Shown here in pieces: positions 34,974 through 43,713 of a stretch of 64,000 bases of DNA (its first letter is position 1; every line of letters starts with the position of its first letter). A program made the translations under genes and the position numbers. The stretch is from Sva-07 sp963715285. GTDB taxonomy: Bacteria > Actinomycetota > Acidimicrobiia > Acidimicrobiales > Ilumatobacteraceae. Where the stretch lies: assembly GCA_963715285.1 (NCBI GenBank), contig CAVQRU010000039.1, positions 25,701-89,700 on the forward strand. Direction: 5' to 3'. The notes below the pieces were generated by a model. The model did not search any database and was not told the DNA's origin. It saw only the letters and a program-made list of their open reading frames with translations.

Positions 34974-37900
34974 GTGCACAACGATCGCGACCTCGTCGAG
35001 AAGCGGATCGAGCGTGAACTCTGGGAGCGAGTGCTCCCACTCGTTCACGTCGACCGGCGACCGCTGACGATCGAAGCAGGTCCCGACCTCGACGATCTCG
35101 CACCATTCGAGGTCGGATCGTCGTGGGGAGCCCCGTGGGCGACCACGTGGTTCCGGCTGTCGGGTGACATCCCGCCCGAGTGGGCGGGCCGACGCGTCGA
35201 GGCCGTGATCGACCTCGGGTTCCATCCCCGTGCCGCCGGCTTCCAGTGCGAGGCCCTCGTGGTCGAGACGAAGCCGGACGGCTCGTTCCGACCGCTCCAG
35301 GGAATCCACCCGCGCCGCACCAACTACGCGATCGACTCGGCGCCCGGGCCCGTCGTGCTGCATCTCGAGGCCGCGTCGAACCCGTCGTTCCCCGGCTACA
35401 CCCCGTCGCACCTCGGATCGCTCGAGACCGCAGGCGATCGACTGCTCTACCGCTTCCGTCGAGCATCGTTGGTGGTCGTCGACCCGGCCGCGGAGGCCCT
35501 CGCCTACGACATCGAGGTACTCGACGGCGTGATGCGAGCGCTCGCGTCCGACGATCCTCGTCGCGCCCGGCTCCAGCGCACGCTCGCCGAGACGCTCGAC
35601 CGGATCCCGGATGTCGCCGCCGCCCAGCGGGTGATCGCCCCAGCGATGGCCGAGGACTTCGGCGACGCCGTCCGACACCGGTCCGTCGCCATCGGCCACG
35701 CGCACATCGACACCGCATGGCTCTGGCCGCTCCGGGAGACCCAGCGCAAGGTCACGCGCACGTTCTCCTCGGCGGCCGCCCTGATGGACGACTATCCCGA
35801 GTACAGGTTCTGCGCGTCGTCGGCGCAGCACTACACCTGGGTCGAGGAGCGTCAACCCGAGCTCTTCGCGAAGATCGTCCAGCGCGTCGAGCGGGGCCAG
35901 TGGGTTCCGGTCGGCGGCATGTGGGTCGAGGCCGACATGAACCTGCCGTCGGGGGAGAGCCTCGTTCGCCAGATCGTGTTCGGTCAGCGCTACTTCGAGG
36001 AGCACGTCGGCGCCCGCTGCACCGAGGTGTGGATCCCCGACGTGTTCGGCTACCCGGCGGGCCTGCCGCAGGTGTTCGCGGCAGGTGGGATGCACCGCTT
36101 CGTCACCCAGAAGCTGAGCTGGAACAAGCAGAACCGCTTCCCCCACAGCACCTTCTGGTGGGAGGGCCTCGACGGCACGCGCGTCCTCACCCACTTCCCG
36201 CCGGTCGACACCTACAACGCGGAGATCACCCCGGAGGAGTTCGCGTTCTCGATCACCAACTTTCGTGACCACGCCTGGAGCAACGATTCGTTGATGCCCT
36301 TCGGGCACGGCGACGGCGGCGGCGGCCCGACCCGCGAGATGCTGGAGCGGGCGCGGCGCCTCGCCCACATCGATGCCCGGGCGACGCTCGAGATCGATCG
36401 TCCGTCAGCAGTGTTCGAGCGCATCGAACGCGACGCCGATCGGGGGGCACCGGTGCCCGTCTGGCGAGGCGAGCTCTACTTCGAGATGCACCGCGGCACG
36501 CTCACCAGCCAGCTGAAGACAAAACTCGGGAACCGCCGCTGCGAGCGCCTGCTCGTCGAGGCCGAACTCTGGGCCGCCACACTCGGGCGCCGCGCCGAGG
36601 TCGATCACCTGTGGAAGGAGGTGCTCACCCAGCAGTTCCACGACATCCTCCCCGGCTCGTCGATCGCGTGGGTCCACCAGGACGCGGAACGGATCCTGGG
36701 CGAGGTCGAGGAGGAGTTGGAGGCGCGAATCGCCGCCCTGCTCGGAGACCTCGGCGCCGGACCACTGCTCGCGAACCCGGCCGACGTGCCCGTCGACGAG
36801 GTGCTGATCCTGGACGTCGACCACATCCCCGGCGAACTCGACGACATCGACGACGTGCCTGGCGAACTCGACGTGCGCCAGACGTTGTCCGACGGACGTG
36901 TGGCACTGCGTGCGGTGGTTCCGGCGCTCGGCGTCGCGCCGATCGCAGCGCTGCCGGTGGGCGACCGGGTCGTGTTGTCCGATTCGTCGATGACGAACGG
37001 CCACCTCGCCGTCCGCTGGGATGCGCACGGCAACATCACGTCGATCATCGACCTCGAGCGGGCTCGCGAGATCGTTCCCACCGGGCAGCTCGCCGCCGCC
37101 CTCGAACTCGCGCCCGACCACCCGGTCGAGTACGACGCGTGGGACCTCGAGTCGTGGACCCGGGCGGGAGCGGTCGCGCTCACCGGCCCGGCCGACGTGT
37201 CGATCGTCGACTCCGGCCCGCTGGTCGGCCGCGTTCGTGTCGAGCGCTCGTTCGGCCCGTCGACGTCGACGGTCACCTACGAGTTGCGTGCCGGCAGCTC
37301 CGAGCTGCGCGTCCACGTCGATCTCGACTGGCGCCACGACGAACACCTGCTGTCGATGGCGTTCCCGCTCGACGTGCGTGCCGACGTGGCGATGTGCGAC
37401 GTCCAGTTCGGTGTGGTCGCTCGCCCGACCCATCCGTCGAGCCCGTGGGACGCCGCCAAGTTCGAGGTGTGCGCCCATCGTTACGTCGATGTCGCCGAAC
37501 CCGACTTCGGCGTCGCCGTGCTCAACGACGGACGCTACGGCCACAGCGTCTTCGACGGCGCCGTGAGGGTGAGCCTCGCCCGGGCGGCGCAGTATCCGGA
37601 CCCGAACGCGGACCGTGGCCACCACGAGGTGACCCTGGCGATTCGGCCCCACGGGTCCGGGCTCGCCGAGGTCCGGGCGGCGGCCGCCCGACTGAACTCG
37701 CCGGTGCGGGTGGTCATGGGACGCTCCGCAGCGGCGGCGCCCACGCCGGTGGTGGCGATCACGGGTGCCGACGGCGGTCCCGCGGTCGGAGTCGGTGTCG
37801 ACGCCGTCAAGCTTGCCGACGACGGCGGCGGGGATCTCGTCGTGCGGCTGCACGAGGCGTGCGGCAACCGGACCCGGATCTCGGTCGCGGTCGCGGATCG

Positions 37901-38057
37901 GATCACGGTGGCGTGGCGGTGCAATCTCCTCGAGGAACCGCAGACGGGTGAAGAGGTGGGTGACGGGATCGTGGCGCTCACCCTGCGCCCGTTCCAGCTC
38001 GTGACGCTCCGCCTCCGCACGGCCTCCGGCACCGACGGCCGCTCGCTCACGAATTGA
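34974..38057 (+). CDS. Alpha-mannosidase, glycoside hydrolase family 38
   Basis: The 1027-residue enzyme removes alpha-mannose residues from glycans and has the full GH38 length. The zinc-binding HAHIDTAWLWPLRE lies near residues 241-255, and the nucleophile aspartate is in WIPDVFGYP near residue 355. A later HDILPGSSI segment and C-terminal beta domains complete the fold. No signal peptide is seen, so it probably acts on imported oligosaccharides. The start is GTG, deduced from promoter spacing. No sugar transporter or regulator sits beside it. Confidence 0.93.
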   Translation: MHNDRDLVEKRIERELWERVLPLVHVDRRPLTIEAGPDLDDLAPFEVGSSWGAPWATTWFRLSGDIPPEWAGRRVEAVIDLGFHPRAAGFQCEALVVETKPDGSFRPLQGIHPRRTNYAIDSAPGPVVLHLEAASNPSFPGYTPSHLGSLETAGDRLLYRFRRASLVVVDPAAEALAYDIEVLDGVMRALASDDPRRARLQRTLAETLDRIPDVAAAQRVIAPAMAEDFGDAVRHRSVAIGHAHIDTAWLWPLRETQRKVTRTFSSAAALMDDYPEYRFCASSAQHYTWVEERQPELFAKIVQRVERGQWVPVGGMWVEADMNLPSGESLVRQIVFGQRYFEEHVGARCTEVWIPDVFGYPAGLPQVFAAGGMHRFVTQKLSWNKQNRFPHSTFWWEGLDGTRVLTHFPPVDTYNAEITPEEFAFSITNFRDHAWSNDSLMPFGHGDGGGGPTREMLERARRLAHIDARATLEIDRPSAVFERIERDADRGAPVPVWRGELYFEMHRGTLTSQLKTKLGNRRCERLLVEAELWAATLGRRAEVDHLWKEVLTQQFHDILPGSSIAWVHQDAERILGEVEEELEARIAALLGDLGAGPLLANPADVPVDEVLILDVDHIPGELDDIDDVPGELDVRQTLSDGRVALRAVVPALGVAPIAALPVGDRVVLSDSSMTNGHLAVRWDAHGNITSIIDLERAREIVPTGQLAAALELAPDHPVEYDAWDLESWTRAGAVALTGPADVSIVDSGPLVGRVRVERSFGPSTSTVTYELRAGSSELRVHVDLDWRHDEHLLSMAFPLDVRADVAMCDVQFGVVARPTHPSSPWDAAKFEVCAHRYVDVAEPDFGVAVLNDGRYGHSVFDGAVRVSLARAAQYPDPNADRGHHEVTLAIRPHGSGLAEVRAAAARLNSPVRVVMGRSAAAAPTPVVAITGADGGPAVGVGVDAVKLADDGGGDLVVRLHEACGNRTRISVAVADRITVAWRCNLLEEPQTGEEVGDGIVALTLRPFQLVTLRLRTASGTDGRSLTN

Positions 38058-38083
38058 CCCCGGTCTCAGCCGCACGAAGAACC

Positions 38084-38144
38084 CCGGAAAATGCCTGGAT
38101 GTACGCGCTCAGCGCGACGATCCGGGCATTTTTCGGATTCGGGG
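38084..38144. repeat. Palindromic intergenic repeat, copy 2
   Basis: Arms of 26 bases (38084-38109 and the matching right arm up to about 38135) differ at five positions and enclose the core CGCGCTCAGCGCG. It lies between the mannosidase stop and the convergent M20 gene, so it may also work as a terminator. It shares layout and core blocks with the copy at 27242-27297. Confidence 0.7.
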
Positions 38145-38145
38145 G

Positions 38146-39390
38146 TCAGGTGGGGGCGAGGTGCCGGAGGGCGGCGGACGCGTAGAGCGCCGTGCCCACC
38201 GCCATCGCCGGCTCGTCGAACATCACCCGGTTGGAGTGGTTCGGCGCCGCCGTCGCCGGGTTGAGGCCCTCGGGGGTGCCCCCGAGGAACATCATGGCGC
38301 CGGGTACGTTCTGCAGGACGTAGCTGAAGTCCTCGGCTCCCATCACGGGGTGGGGCAGGCGCACCGTGGCATCGCTCCCGACGAGATCGCGGGCGAGCTC
38401 CAGCGAGAACTCGGCGAACTGGTCGTCGTTGCTGGTCACCGGGTAGCCGTGGACGATGTCGATGCCGACGTCGCACCCGTGCGCCGCGGCGACGCCCTCG
38501 GCGACGCGCCGGATGCCGTCGTGGACCTTCGCTCGGGTCCGTTCGCTCGTTGCGCGGATCGTGCCCTCGATCTCCGCCACCTCCGGGATCACGTTGTTGG
38601 TCGTGCCCGCGCTGATCCGCCCGACGGTGACCACCGAGGGATCGAAGACGTCGATCGACCGGGTGATCATCGTCTGCAGGGCCTGGACGATCTCGCAGGC
38701 CACCGGGATCGGGTCGAGTGCACGGTGTGGCTCGCTGGCGTGTCCGCCGCGCCCGATCACACGGATCATCATGGTGTCGGCCGATGCCATCACCGGTCCA
38801 CCGCGCCCGCTGACCCACCCGCTCGGGAGCGCCGACGTGATGTGCAGTGCTAAGGCGGCGTCGACCGGCGACGGGCTCCCATCGGAGAGGTCGGGCACGT
38901 CGAGCAGGCCCTCGTCGAGCATGAAGCGAGCACCGTGGTGACCCTCCTCGCCCGGCTGGAACATGAAGAGCACGCGCCCGGCGATCTCGTCGCGCCGGTC
39001 GCTGAGCAGTCGTGCCGCGCTCGACAGCATCGCGGTGTGGGTGTCGTGGCCGCAGGCGTGCATGCACCCGTCGACGTGGGAGGCGAAGTCGAGCCCCGTG
39101 TCCTCCGGCATCGGCAGCGCGTCCATGTCGCCGCGCAACAGCATGGTCGGACCCGGCCGCGAGCCTTCGAGCAGGGCGACGATGCCGCTCGTCGACTCGT
39201 GTGTGGTCACGGTGAGGGGGAGCCCGTCGAGCGACTCGAGCACGCGGTCACGGGTGATCGGCAGCTCGTTGCCCAGTTCCGGCCACTCGTGCAGCGTCCG
39301 CCGAAGAGCGATCGTGTCGCCGAGAAGGTCCTGGGCCTGTGCCTTCACCGACGTGAGCATTGCCTCGTCGGGAGGTGGGGAGTCGCTCAT
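38146..39390 (-). CDS. M20-family amidohydrolase
   Basis: The 414-residue enzyme resembles IAA-amino acid, hippurate or N-acyl-amino acid amidohydrolases. Metal ligands are visible in LRGDMDALP, in the GCMHACGHDTHTAML box and in the QPGEEG segment that carries the catalytic glutamate. A late HPVMGAEDFSY completes the set. It probably releases an amino acid from an acylated or peptide substrate. The ATG at 39390 lies six bases after a TACCAT box. An upstream ATG at 39426 is disfavoured. Confidence 0.9.
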   Translation of the reverse strand: MSDSPPPDEAMLTSVKAQAQDLLGDTIALRRTLHEWPELGNELPITRDRVLESLDGLPLTVTTHESTSGIVALLEGSRPGPTMLLRGDMDALPMPEDTGLDFASHVDGCMHACGHDTHTAMLSSAARLLSDRRDEIAGRVLFMFQPGEEGHHGARFMLDEGLLDVPDLSDGSPSPVDAALALHITSALPSGWVSGRGGPVMASADTMMIRVIGRGGHASEPHRALDPIPVACEIVQALQTMITRSIDVFDPSVVTVGRISAGTTNNVIPEVAEIEGTIRATSERTRAKVHDGIRRVAEGVAAAHGCDVGIDIVHGYPVTSNDDQFAEFSLELARDLVGSDATVRLPHPVMGAEDFSYVLQNVPGAMMFLGGTPEGLNPATAAPNHSNRVMFDEPAMAVGTALYASAALRHLAPT

Positions 39391-39396
39391 CGCAGC

Positions 39397-39402
39397 ATGG
39401 TA
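39397..39402 (-). promoter_or_regulatory. -10 box TACCAT of the M20 amidohydrolase gene
   Basis: On the minus strand TACCAT ends six bases before the ATG at 39390. It fits the leaderless pattern. Confidence 0.45.
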
Positions 39403-39503
39403 GGCGTTCCGCCCGATCGTTGTCATCGCCCACTCCAGCGCGGGATGGCGACGCACCGCATCGCCGCTGCCCGATCACCATCACGACCCAGGAGGAACCG
39501 CAG

Positions 39504-39776
39504 ATGACCATGTACGGTGCCAATCCCGAGCAACTGGCCAACCTCGGCACGACGCTGCAGCGACAGATCGACACGATCGCGCAGCTGATGTCCACCGTCG
39601 ACGGTGTGCTGAACGGCACCACGTGGACCGGCCCGGCCCGGGACCGGTTCGTCGAGGACTGGAACGGCAGTTTCAAGCAGGCCTTGAACAAGCTCAACGA
39701 CGCCTTCGGTCTCGCCGGACGCGACTGTGTCGCGAGGTCGGACGAGCTCCGTCGCATCATGGGCGTCGGCGCCTGA
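39504..39776 (+). CDS. WXG100-type protein
   Basis: The 90-residue helical hairpin protein has the central W-T-G turn (residues 41-43) of the ESAT-6/WXG100 family. These proteins form four-helix dimers and are often secreted by type VII systems. No secretion ATPase, EccCD or LXG toxin gene is in the window, so this is an orphan here. AGGAGG at 39490-39495 lies eight bases before the ATG. Confidence 0.8.
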   Translation: MTMYGANPEQLANLGTTLQRQIDTIAQLMSTVDGVLNGTTWTGPARDRFVEDWNGSFKQALNKLNDAFGLAGRDCVARSDELRRIMGVGA

Positions 39777-39798
39777 CCGACCTCCGTGGTCGACGCTC

Positions 39799-39804
39799 TA
39801 CGCT
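39799..39804 (+). promoter_or_regulatory. -10 box TACGCT of the 39812 gene
   Basis: TACGCT ends seven bases before the GTG at 39812, without a ribosome site. It would drive the three overlapping genes that follow. Confidence 0.5.
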
Positions 39805-39811
39805 TGCGGGC

Positions 39812-40090
39812 GTGGCACACGTCGAGTTCACGATCGAGCCGTTCGTCGAGGGACGTCCCGGTCTCCACGTGACCGCGGCGATCGACGCGGCGCGCGATCG
39901 CAACGTCGAGGTCGACGTCGGCCCGTTCGGCTCGTCGTGCACCGTCGAACTCGACGGCGTCGGCGAACTCGTCGGCTCGATCTCCGATGCTGCGTTCGCG
40001 AACGGTGCGACGCACGTGACGGTGCACGTCGCTCGCGACACGCCCACGTCGCCGCCTGCGTTCGTGATCCCCCCAGGAGCGTCCGAGTGA
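39812..40090 (+). CDS. UPF0045/thiamine-binding-like small protein
   Basis: The 92-residue product opens with HVEFTIEPFVEG and continues with a VDVGPFGSSC segment and a C-terminal THVTVHV strand. This resembles the MTH1187/YkoF ferredoxin-like fold that binds thiamine or related ligands. The match is by pattern only, so the ligand is uncertain. Its stop codon overlaps the next gene's start (GTGA), giving a tightly coupled trio with the HTH and HAD genes. Confidence 0.6.
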   Translation: MAHVEFTIEPFVEGRPGLHVTAAIDAARDRNVEVDVGPFGSSCTVELDGVGELVGSISDAAFANGATHVTVHVARDTPTSPPAFVIPPGASE

Positions 40091-40491
40091 GCGAGCCGGG
40101 CACCGTCCCGCCGACCACTGCGCCGCCCGTTCGGCCGACGGTCCATCCGCTGATCCGTGCGGTGAAGCCGGTCGTCGAGGCGGTGGGGGCGTCGTTCGTC
40201 GCCGCCGCCGACATGGAGGCGAGCGACGTTCCGCTCGTCTGGGAGGGGCGAACGATCGCCGGGGTCCGCATGCCGCCCCTGCATGGTGCGCTCGACCGGC
40301 TGATCGATGCGGTCGAGGCCGAACTCGGCGACCGCCTGCCGCTGCTGTCACGCGAGGACAAGCAGCGAGCGGTGCGATTGCTCGACGAGCGAGGAGCGTT
40401 CATCCTCCGGCGGGCCGTGGAGGACGTGGCCGACGCGATGGGCGTGAGCCGCATCACGGTCTACAACTACCTGAACGCCATCCACCGGTGA
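40087..40491 (+). CDS. YheO/DauR-type helix-turn-helix protein
   Basis: The 134-residue protein ends in a helix-turn-helix of the DauR/YheO type (LDERGAFILRRAVEDVADAM then GVSRITVYNYL). The N-terminal half is too short for the PAS-like sensor of full YheO proteins. It probably binds DNA and may regulate its own operon. GTGA overlaps join it to the small protein before it and to the HAD gene after it. Confidence 0.7.
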   Translation: MSEPGTVPPTTAPPVRPTVHPLIRAVKPVVEAVGASFVAAADMEASDVPLVWEGRTIAGVRMPPLHGALDRLIDAVEAELGDRLPLLSREDKQRAVRLLDERGAFILRRAVEDVADAMGVSRITVYNYLNAIHR

Positions 40492-41216
40492 GTGCCACGA
40501 ACGGCCCGGGCCGCCGCATCGACACCTTCGACGTCGTCGCCTTCGATGCCGACGACACGCTGTGGCGCAGCGAGGACTCGTTCGCCCACGCCGAGCAGCG
40601 GTTCAACGAGCTGGTCGGACCGTACGTGCCGACCGGGGTCGATCTCGACGCGGCACTGCGCGCCACGGAGAAGGCCGACCTCTCGATCTCGGGCTACGGC
40701 GTGAAGGCGTTCACGCTGTCGATGGTCCGCTCGGCGATCGACGTCACGGAGGGCAAGGTACCGAGTGCCGTCATCGGTGAGCTCGTCGATCTCGGACGGG
40801 CGATGCTGACCGAGCCGGTCCACCTGCTGCCGCACGTTCCCGAGGTGCTCGCGGCGGTGTCGCCGCACACGCGAGTGGTGCTGATCACCAAGGGCGACCT
40901 CGTGCACCAGACACGGAAGGTGACCACGTCGGGCATCGAACACCACTTCGCCGACGTCGAGATCGTGCTCGAGAAGGACCCCGAGACGTATGCGAAGATC
41001 CTGCGGCGCCTCGGTGTCGACGCCGAACGGTTCTGCATGGTCGGCAACTCGGTGCGCAGCGACGTGCTGCCGGTGATGGCGATCGGTGGGCACGCGGTCC
41101 ACGTGCCGTACCACATCACGTGGGAACTCGAACGCGTCGACGATCACGACGAGGACGTCACCGAACTGGCCTCGATCGCCGACGTGCCGATCTGGCTCGG
41201 GGTGACCGAGTTCTGA
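40488..41216 (+). CDS. HAD-family hydrolase
   Basis: The 242-residue phosphatase-like protein has the HAD nucleophile motif DADDTLW (D20 and D22). Motif II is LITKGD, and the late GNSVRSDV segment supplies the metal-binding aspartate. The core resembles 2-haloacid dehalogenase/phosphoglycolate phosphatase relatives; the substrate is unknown. The GTG start overlaps the HTH gene stop. The hairpin at 41228 ends the transcript. Confidence 0.88.
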   Translation: MSATNGPGRRIDTFDVVAFDADDTLWRSEDSFAHAEQRFNELVGPYVPTGVDLDAALRATEKADLSISGYGVKAFTLSMVRSAIDVTEGKVPSAVIGELVDLGRAMLTEPVHLLPHVPEVLAAVSPHTRVVLITKGDLVHQTRKVTTSGIEHHFADVEIVLEKDPETYAKILRRLGVDAERFCMVGNSVRSDVLPVMAIGGHAVHVPYHITWELERVDDHDEDVTELASIADVPIWLGVTEF

Positions 41217-41227
41217 CCGAGCGATGG

Positions 41228-41259
41228 ACATCTGGGGTCTGACCCTGATGCCCAGATGT
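41228..41259. terminator. Hairpin between convergent HAD and coaA genes
   Basis: ACATCTGGG pairs with CCCAGATGT around a 14-base loop. It lies between two convergent stops and can serve both. The loop contains GGGGTCTGACCC, identical over twelve bases to the centre of the hairpin at 1184-1212. Confidence 0.6.
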
Positions 41260-41270
41260 GATGCGGTCGG

Positions 41271-42203
41271 TCAGAGGCGGAGGAGTTGGACGCGGTCGAC
41301 GCGATGGTCGGCGGTCTTGTGCACCACCAGCGATGCCCGGTCGCGGGTCGGGGCGATGTTCTCGCGCAGGTTCAACCCGTTGATCTCGTGCCAGATCCGG
41401 CGTGCCGTCGCGACCGCCTCGTCGTCGCTCAACTCGGCGTAGAAGCGGAAGAAGGAGTTCGGGTCCTGGAACACCGACGCCCGCAGCGCCAGGAACCGCT
41501 CGACGTACCACTGCTCGATGTCGGGCTCGTCGGCGTCGATGTAGATCGAGAAGTCGAAGTAGTCGCTGACGAACTCCGGCGCGCCGCTGCGCGTCTGCAG
41601 CACGTTGAGGCCCTCGATGATCACGATGTCGGGGCTGCGCACCACGACGTGCTCGTCGGCGACGATGTCGTAGACGACGTGGCTGTACACCGGCGCCTCG
41701 ATGACCTCGTCGCCGCTCTTGATCCGGCGCAACACGTCGAGGAGCGCCTTGGTGTCGTACGACTCGGGGAACCCCTTGCGGTTCATGATGCCGCGCTCGT
41801 CGAGCACACGGTTGGGATACAGGAAGCCATCGGTCGTGATCAGGTCGACCTTGGGGTGGTCGGGCCAGCGGGCGAGCAGCGCCTGGAGTATTCGAGCGAA
41901 CGTGCTCTTGCCCACGGCGACACTGCCGGCGATGCCGATCACGTAGGGGACCTTCGGGGCGATCGTGCCCAGGAAGGTGGCCGACACCTTGTGGAGGTCC
42001 TGCGTAGCGCTGACGTAGAGGTTCAGCAGGCGGCTCAGTGGCAGGTAGACGCTCGTCACTTCGTCCATGTCGATGCGCTCGTTGATGCCGCGGAGCCGCT
42101 CCAACTCGGGCTGGTCCAACGTGAGTGGCGTCGCTGCCCGGAGTTGCGACCAGGTCTCACGGTCGAACTCGAGGTAGCGGCTGGTGGCGGCCGGCGCGGT
42201 CAC
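41271..42203 (-). CDS. coaA: Type I pantothenate kinase
   Basis: CoaA phosphorylates pantothenate, the first step of coenzyme A synthesis. The 310-residue protein has the P-loop GSVAVGKST (residues 93-101), the TTDGFLYPN segment and the IIEGLNVLQ motif of the bacterial type I enzyme. The GTG start at 42203 follows TACAGT by seven bases. The next gene diverges, and both leaderless promoters share 91 bases. Confidence 0.95.
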   Translation of the reverse strand: MTAPAATSRYLEFDRETWSQLRAATPLTLDQPELERLRGINERIDMDEVTSVYLPLSRLLNLYVSATQDLHKVSATFLGTIAPKVPYVIGIAGSVAVGKSTFARILQALLARWPDHPKVDLITTDGFLYPNRVLDERGIMNRKGFPESYDTKALLDVLRRIKSGDEVIEAPVYSHVVYDIVADEHVVVRSPDIVIIEGLNVLQTRSGAPEFVSDYFDFSIYIDADEPDIEQWYVERFLALRASVFQDPNSFFRFYAELSDDEAVATARRIWHEINGLNLRENIAPTRDRASLVVHKTADHRVDRVQLLRL

Positions 42204-42210
42204 GTCGGCG

Positions 42211-42216
42211 ACTGTA
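42211..42216 (-). promoter_or_regulatory. -10 box TACAGT of coaA
   Basis: On the minus strand TACAGT ends seven bases before the coaA GTG. It supports the start chosen at 42203. Confidence 0.5.
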
Positions 42217-42281
42217 GATGCCAGCGCCGTTGCGGGCCCCAAGGGGCCCACCGAAGCGGTCCACCGCTCCCGGAGTTGCCG

Positions 42282-42287
42282 TACCCT
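42282..42287 (+). promoter_or_regulatory. -10 box TACCCT of the DNA methylase gene
   Basis: TACCCT ends seven bases before the GTG at 42295. It decides the start against a longer frame from 42184, which would overlap the coaA gene. Confidence 0.5.
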
Positions 42288-42294
42288 TCGGCTG

Positions 42295-43713
42295 GTGGAC
42301 TCCCGGGCCGATCGCAAGCAGCTCGGTTCCTGGTACACCCCGAGCGATCTGGTCGCCACGGTCGTCGACGCCGTCGTGACCCCCGAGTTCGTCTCCGCCC
42401 GGACCCGGAGCCACCGACCGGTCTCCGTGCTCGACCCCGCCTGCGGCGACGGACGTTTCCTCACCGCGGTGGCCGAGCGGGTGCAACGTTTCGGTGGATC
42501 GGTCGAGCTGCACGGGGTCGACATCGATCCAGCTGCCGTCGCGGTCGTTCGAGCCGGGCTCCCCGAGGTTGCCGTCCAGCAGGCCGACGCGCTGACCCTC
42601 GACTGGGCGGGGCGCCGTTTCGACCTCGTGATCGGCAATCCGCCGTTCCTCTCGCAGCTGGCGAGCGGCACCACCCGAGGCGGATCGAGCGATCGAGGGG
42701 GCGGGCCCTACGCCGACGTCGCCGCCGAGTTCCTGTCGCTCGCCGCCGACCTCGTCGACCCCGAAGGGGGTCGGCTCGCGTTCGTGCTGCCCCAGTCGCT
42801 GCTCGCCTCCCGCGACGCCGCACCGATCCGCGACCGCATCGACCGCCGGGCCACGATGATCTGGTCGTGGTGGACCGGTGAGCGTCTCTTCGAGGCGCAG
42901 GTGATCACGTGTGCCGTCGGACTCGAGTTCGGCACGGCCAGTGCGACCCGTCCGTGGTCGCACGTGGTGACGGGCCCCAGCGACGTGCCCGAGCTTCCCG
43001 CCGACGTCGCCACGAGCGGGCGGCTCGGCGACCGTGCGACGCTGAACGCCAACTTCCGCGACGAGTACTACGGCCTGGTTCCCGCCGTCGGTGACCATGA
43101 CGAGGGCCCCCGCCTCATCACGAGCGGGCTGATCGATCCGGGTCGTTCGCTGTGGGGTCGGCGCCCGATCACGTTCGCACGTCAGCGCTGGGAGCGGCCT
43201 CGGGTCGATCGGTCGTTGCTGGATCCCAAGATGCAGGAGTGGGCGCGGCGTCGGCTGGTGCCGAAGGTGCTCGTCGCCAACCAGACGCGGATCGTCGAAG
43301 CGGTCTGCGACGGTCGGGGTGACTGGTTGCCGGCGGTGCCGGTGATCGCGGTCTACCCGGCCGGAGCGCACTGGGACGACGTCCACGACGTGCCGGCAGA
43401 TGCCCTCGCCGCGGCCGCGTGGGAGATCGCCGCCGTGCTGTGCGCGCCGTTCGCCTCAGCATGGTTGTGGCACCGGGGTGCGGGGACCGGGCTGTCCGCC
43501 TCCAGCATCCGTCTGTCGCCCGTCGTGCTCTCGGAGCTGCCGTGGCCCGCCGGTTCGCTGACTGCAGCGATCGACGCGCTGCGCACCGGCGACGTCCGCG
43601 GGTGTGCGGCGGAGGTCGACGGTGCGTTCGGCGTCGACGCGGGTGCCGGTCTGTACCCGTGGTGGGACGACCTATTTCAGCGGGTCGAGGCGCGACAGCC
43701 GTCGACCGTGTGA
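42295..43713 (+). CDS. N6-adenine-type DNA methyltransferase, orphan
   Basis: The 472-residue protein has a SAM-binding motif I (VLDPACGDGRFL, residues 46-57) and a catalytic motif IV NPPF at 115-118. This is the pattern of Eco57I-like N6-adenine methylases. The C-terminal half has a target-recognition character. No restriction endonuclease, specificity subunit or BREX/DISARM partner is next to it, so it may be a solitary regulator or a modified-base guard. The 3' end overlaps the convergent anti-sigma gene by 42 bases. Confidence 0.8.
   Translation: MDSRADRKQLGSWYTPSDLVATVVDAVVTPEFVSARTRSHRPVSVLDPACGDGRFLTAVAERVQRFGGSVELHGVDIDPAAVAVVRAGLPEVAVQQADALTLDWAGRRFDLVIGNPPFLSQLASGTTRGGSSDRGGGPYADVAAEFLSLAADLVDPEGGRLAFVLPQSLLASRDAAPIRDRIDRRATMIWSWWTGERLFEAQVITCAVGLEFGTASATRPWSHVVTGPSDVPELPADVATSGRLGDRATLNANFRDEYYGLVPAVGDHDEGPRLITSGLIDPGRSLWGRRPITFARQRWERPRVDRSLLDPKMQEWARRRLVPKVLVANQTRIVEAVCDGRGDWLPAVPVIAVYPAGAHWDDVHDVPADALAAAAWEIAAVLCAPFASAWLWHRGAGTGLSASSIRLSPVVLSELPWPAGSLTAAIDALRTGDVRGCAAEVDGAFGVDAGAGLYPWWDDLFQRVEARQPSTV

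Noticed and set aside
32502..36368. Very long open frame (about 1288 codons) on the minus strand
   Set aside because: It lies opposite the DEAD-box helicase and the GH38 mannosidase, both with complete family motifs. Long antisense frames are expected at this GC content, and its product is an Asp/Glu/Arg-rich mixture without domains.
42184..42294. N-terminal extension of the DNA methylase from an upstream ATG
   Set aside because: It would overlap the coaA start and precede the -10 box at 42282. The GTG at 42295 has the spacing found at other leaderless starts.
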